Below, piece by piece: positions 7,144-7,947 of a stretch of 7,947 bases of DNA; positions within the stretch are counted from its first letter, which is position 1; every line of letters begins with the position of its first letter. Source of the stretch: Desulfobacter sp. (GTDB lineage Bacteria; Desulfobacterota; Desulfobacteria; Desulfobacterales; Desulfobacteraceae); NCBI GenBank assembly GCA_030145005.1, contig JAQYWJ010000096.1:1-7947 (forward strand). Reading direction: 5' to 3'. The notes beneath the pieces were generated by a model. That model was not told the origin of the DNA and ran no database searches. It saw only the letters and a list, made by a program, of their open reading frames with translations. Position numbers and translations under genes: made by a program.

Positions 7144-7947
7144 GATACTTTAGAGGAGGGTTTAAAAAAAGCCGCAAGGTTTTTAGCCAGAGAAAAAATA
7201 TTTGATTCCAGATTTCTGCCTTACTCGACCCAATTGATCCCTCTTTCTGTTATCTGCGCTTTGTTGGGAGATAAATTTGAAATAGACACTATTCGTCGAA
7301 AACTGGCTCAGTGGTTCTGGTGTGGAGTGTTCGGAGAACTATACGGAGGAGCCAATGAAACACGATTTGGTATGGATGTACCTGATTTCTTAGCATGGAT
7401 TGAAGGTCAAGATCAGCCTATAACTATACGCGATTCAGCATTCTCACCAACTAGACTTCTTTCCATGCAGTCCAGATTGAGTGCCGCCTATAAAGGCCTT
7501 ATGGCCATTTTTATAAAAGCCGGGAGTTATGATTTTTTGAATGGTGACCCAATCGAGATAACAACCTACCTTGATCTTGCAATTGACATTCATCACATTT
7601 TTCCAGAAGCTTATTGCAAAAATAAATATAAACGTAGCCTTTGGAATAGCTCTGTAAACAAGGCCCCATTATCATCCAAAACCAATAGAATAATCGGGGG
7701 AAAGGCTCCCAGTGTTTATTTGAATAATATCGAAAAACAATCCAACATGGATAGTACACAGATGGATGCAATTTTAAAAACTCATAAAATCGCGCCAAAT
7801 TTTCTCCGATCAGACGAATTTGAAGAATTTATTCGTGATAGAGCATCAAAAAGTTTAGACCTGATTGAGTCTGCCATGGATAAGAAAATTTCTGGAAGAG
7901 ATTCAGATGAAGTGGTCCATGAATATGGGGGCGTTCTTAAAAACGGG
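7144..7947 (+). pseudogene. DUF262-type (GmrSD-like) nuclease, C-terminal half with HNH motif, 5'-truncated and cut by window edge
   Basis: An uninterrupted frame of 268 codons starts just after TAA 7141-7143 and runs off the window. It reads LKKAARFLAREKIFD, RFLPYSTQLIPL, RRKLAQWFWCGVFGELY, then the HNH-like core DIHHIFPEAYCKNK (Asp 7585, His 7591 and 7594), NSSVNKAPLSSKTNRIIGG (7645-7701) and APSVYL. This order is that of the C-terminal half of DUF262 family proteins, a group that includes the GmrSD type IV restriction enzymes acting on modified or foreign DNA. The family's N-terminal DUF262 NTPase/nuclease domain, expected to need several hundred bases upstream, is absent. No ATG occurs before 7372 and no good GTG or TTG start precedes the first conserved block, so the 5' end looks deleted. 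AGGAGG at 7154-7159 is followed by no start codon and simply encodes Glu-Glu-Gly. Identification is by remembered motifs; the lack of internal stops suggests recent truncation. Confidence 0.75.

Noticed and set aside
7154..7159. Perfect Shine-Dalgarno-like AGGAGG before the nuclease frame
   Set aside because: No ATG, GTG or TTG follows at a workable distance in the nuclease frame. The bases encode Glu-Glu-Gly in the family-like reading, so the match looks incidental.
7511..7798. Minus-strand ORF opposite the nuclease
   Set aside because: It is antisense to the strongly family-like HNH frame and shows no motif, so it is a shadow.
1..7947. CRISPR arrays, tRNA or rRNA genes, riboswitches
   Set aside because: No regularly spaced repeats, no cloverleaf-like segment with conserved tRNA boxes, and no recognisable riboswitch core were seen on reading through the window.

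Overview
The window comes from a Gram-negative (diderm) bacterium. It encodes an outer-membrane channel and two lipoprotein-type signal peptides, which only make sense with two membranes. The style of the transposase remnant and of the efflux proteins reminds me of sulfate-reducing Desulfobacterota (Desulfobacteraceae and relatives), but that is an impression from memory and not proof. The central operon is visibly richer in G+C than the A+T-rich flanks, so the window reads as an intact operon set between two pieces of decayed accessory DNA.

Layout. Positions 2-501 hold the C-terminal half of an IS4-type DDE transposase that is broken twice: a one-base loss in an A run, and an ochre stop exactly where the catalytic glutamate of the Y-R-E-K signature should be. 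A short A+T-rich spacer (502-703) carries a perfect 8-bp tandem repeat, a weak promoter-like pair and a 10-bp palindrome. Positions 704-6663 are a three-gene, same-strand RND efflux operon: periplasmic adaptor (704-1804), inner-membrane RND pump (1816-4899) and NodT-type outer-membrane factor (start re-assigned to 5020, ending at 6663). Positions 6664-7143 show no convincing gene, only stop-rich A+T-rich sequence with small inverted repeats. From 7144 to the window edge an uninterrupted frame encodes the C-terminal half of a DUF262-type (GmrSD-like) defence nuclease with an HNH motif. It has no usable start and no N-terminal DUF262 domain in the window, so it is a 5'-truncated remnant.

How the genes work together. 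The three efflux proteins are expected to form one tripartite pump. The RND trimer captures substrates in the periplasm or inner membrane and is driven by proton influx, the lipid-anchored adaptor seals pump to channel, and the outer-membrane factor provides the exit duct. The pump differs from AcrB at two key proton-relay positions (Asp-Asp becomes Asp-Asn in TM4, Lys becomes Asn in TM10). No regulator gene is next to the operon inside the window, and the substrate cannot be read from the sequence.

I found no clearly undescribed system. The most notable items are the catalytic-residue-to-stop change in the transposase, the altered proton relay of the pump, and a DUF262/HNH defence-gene remnant that lacks an ATG near its 5' end and runs off the window.
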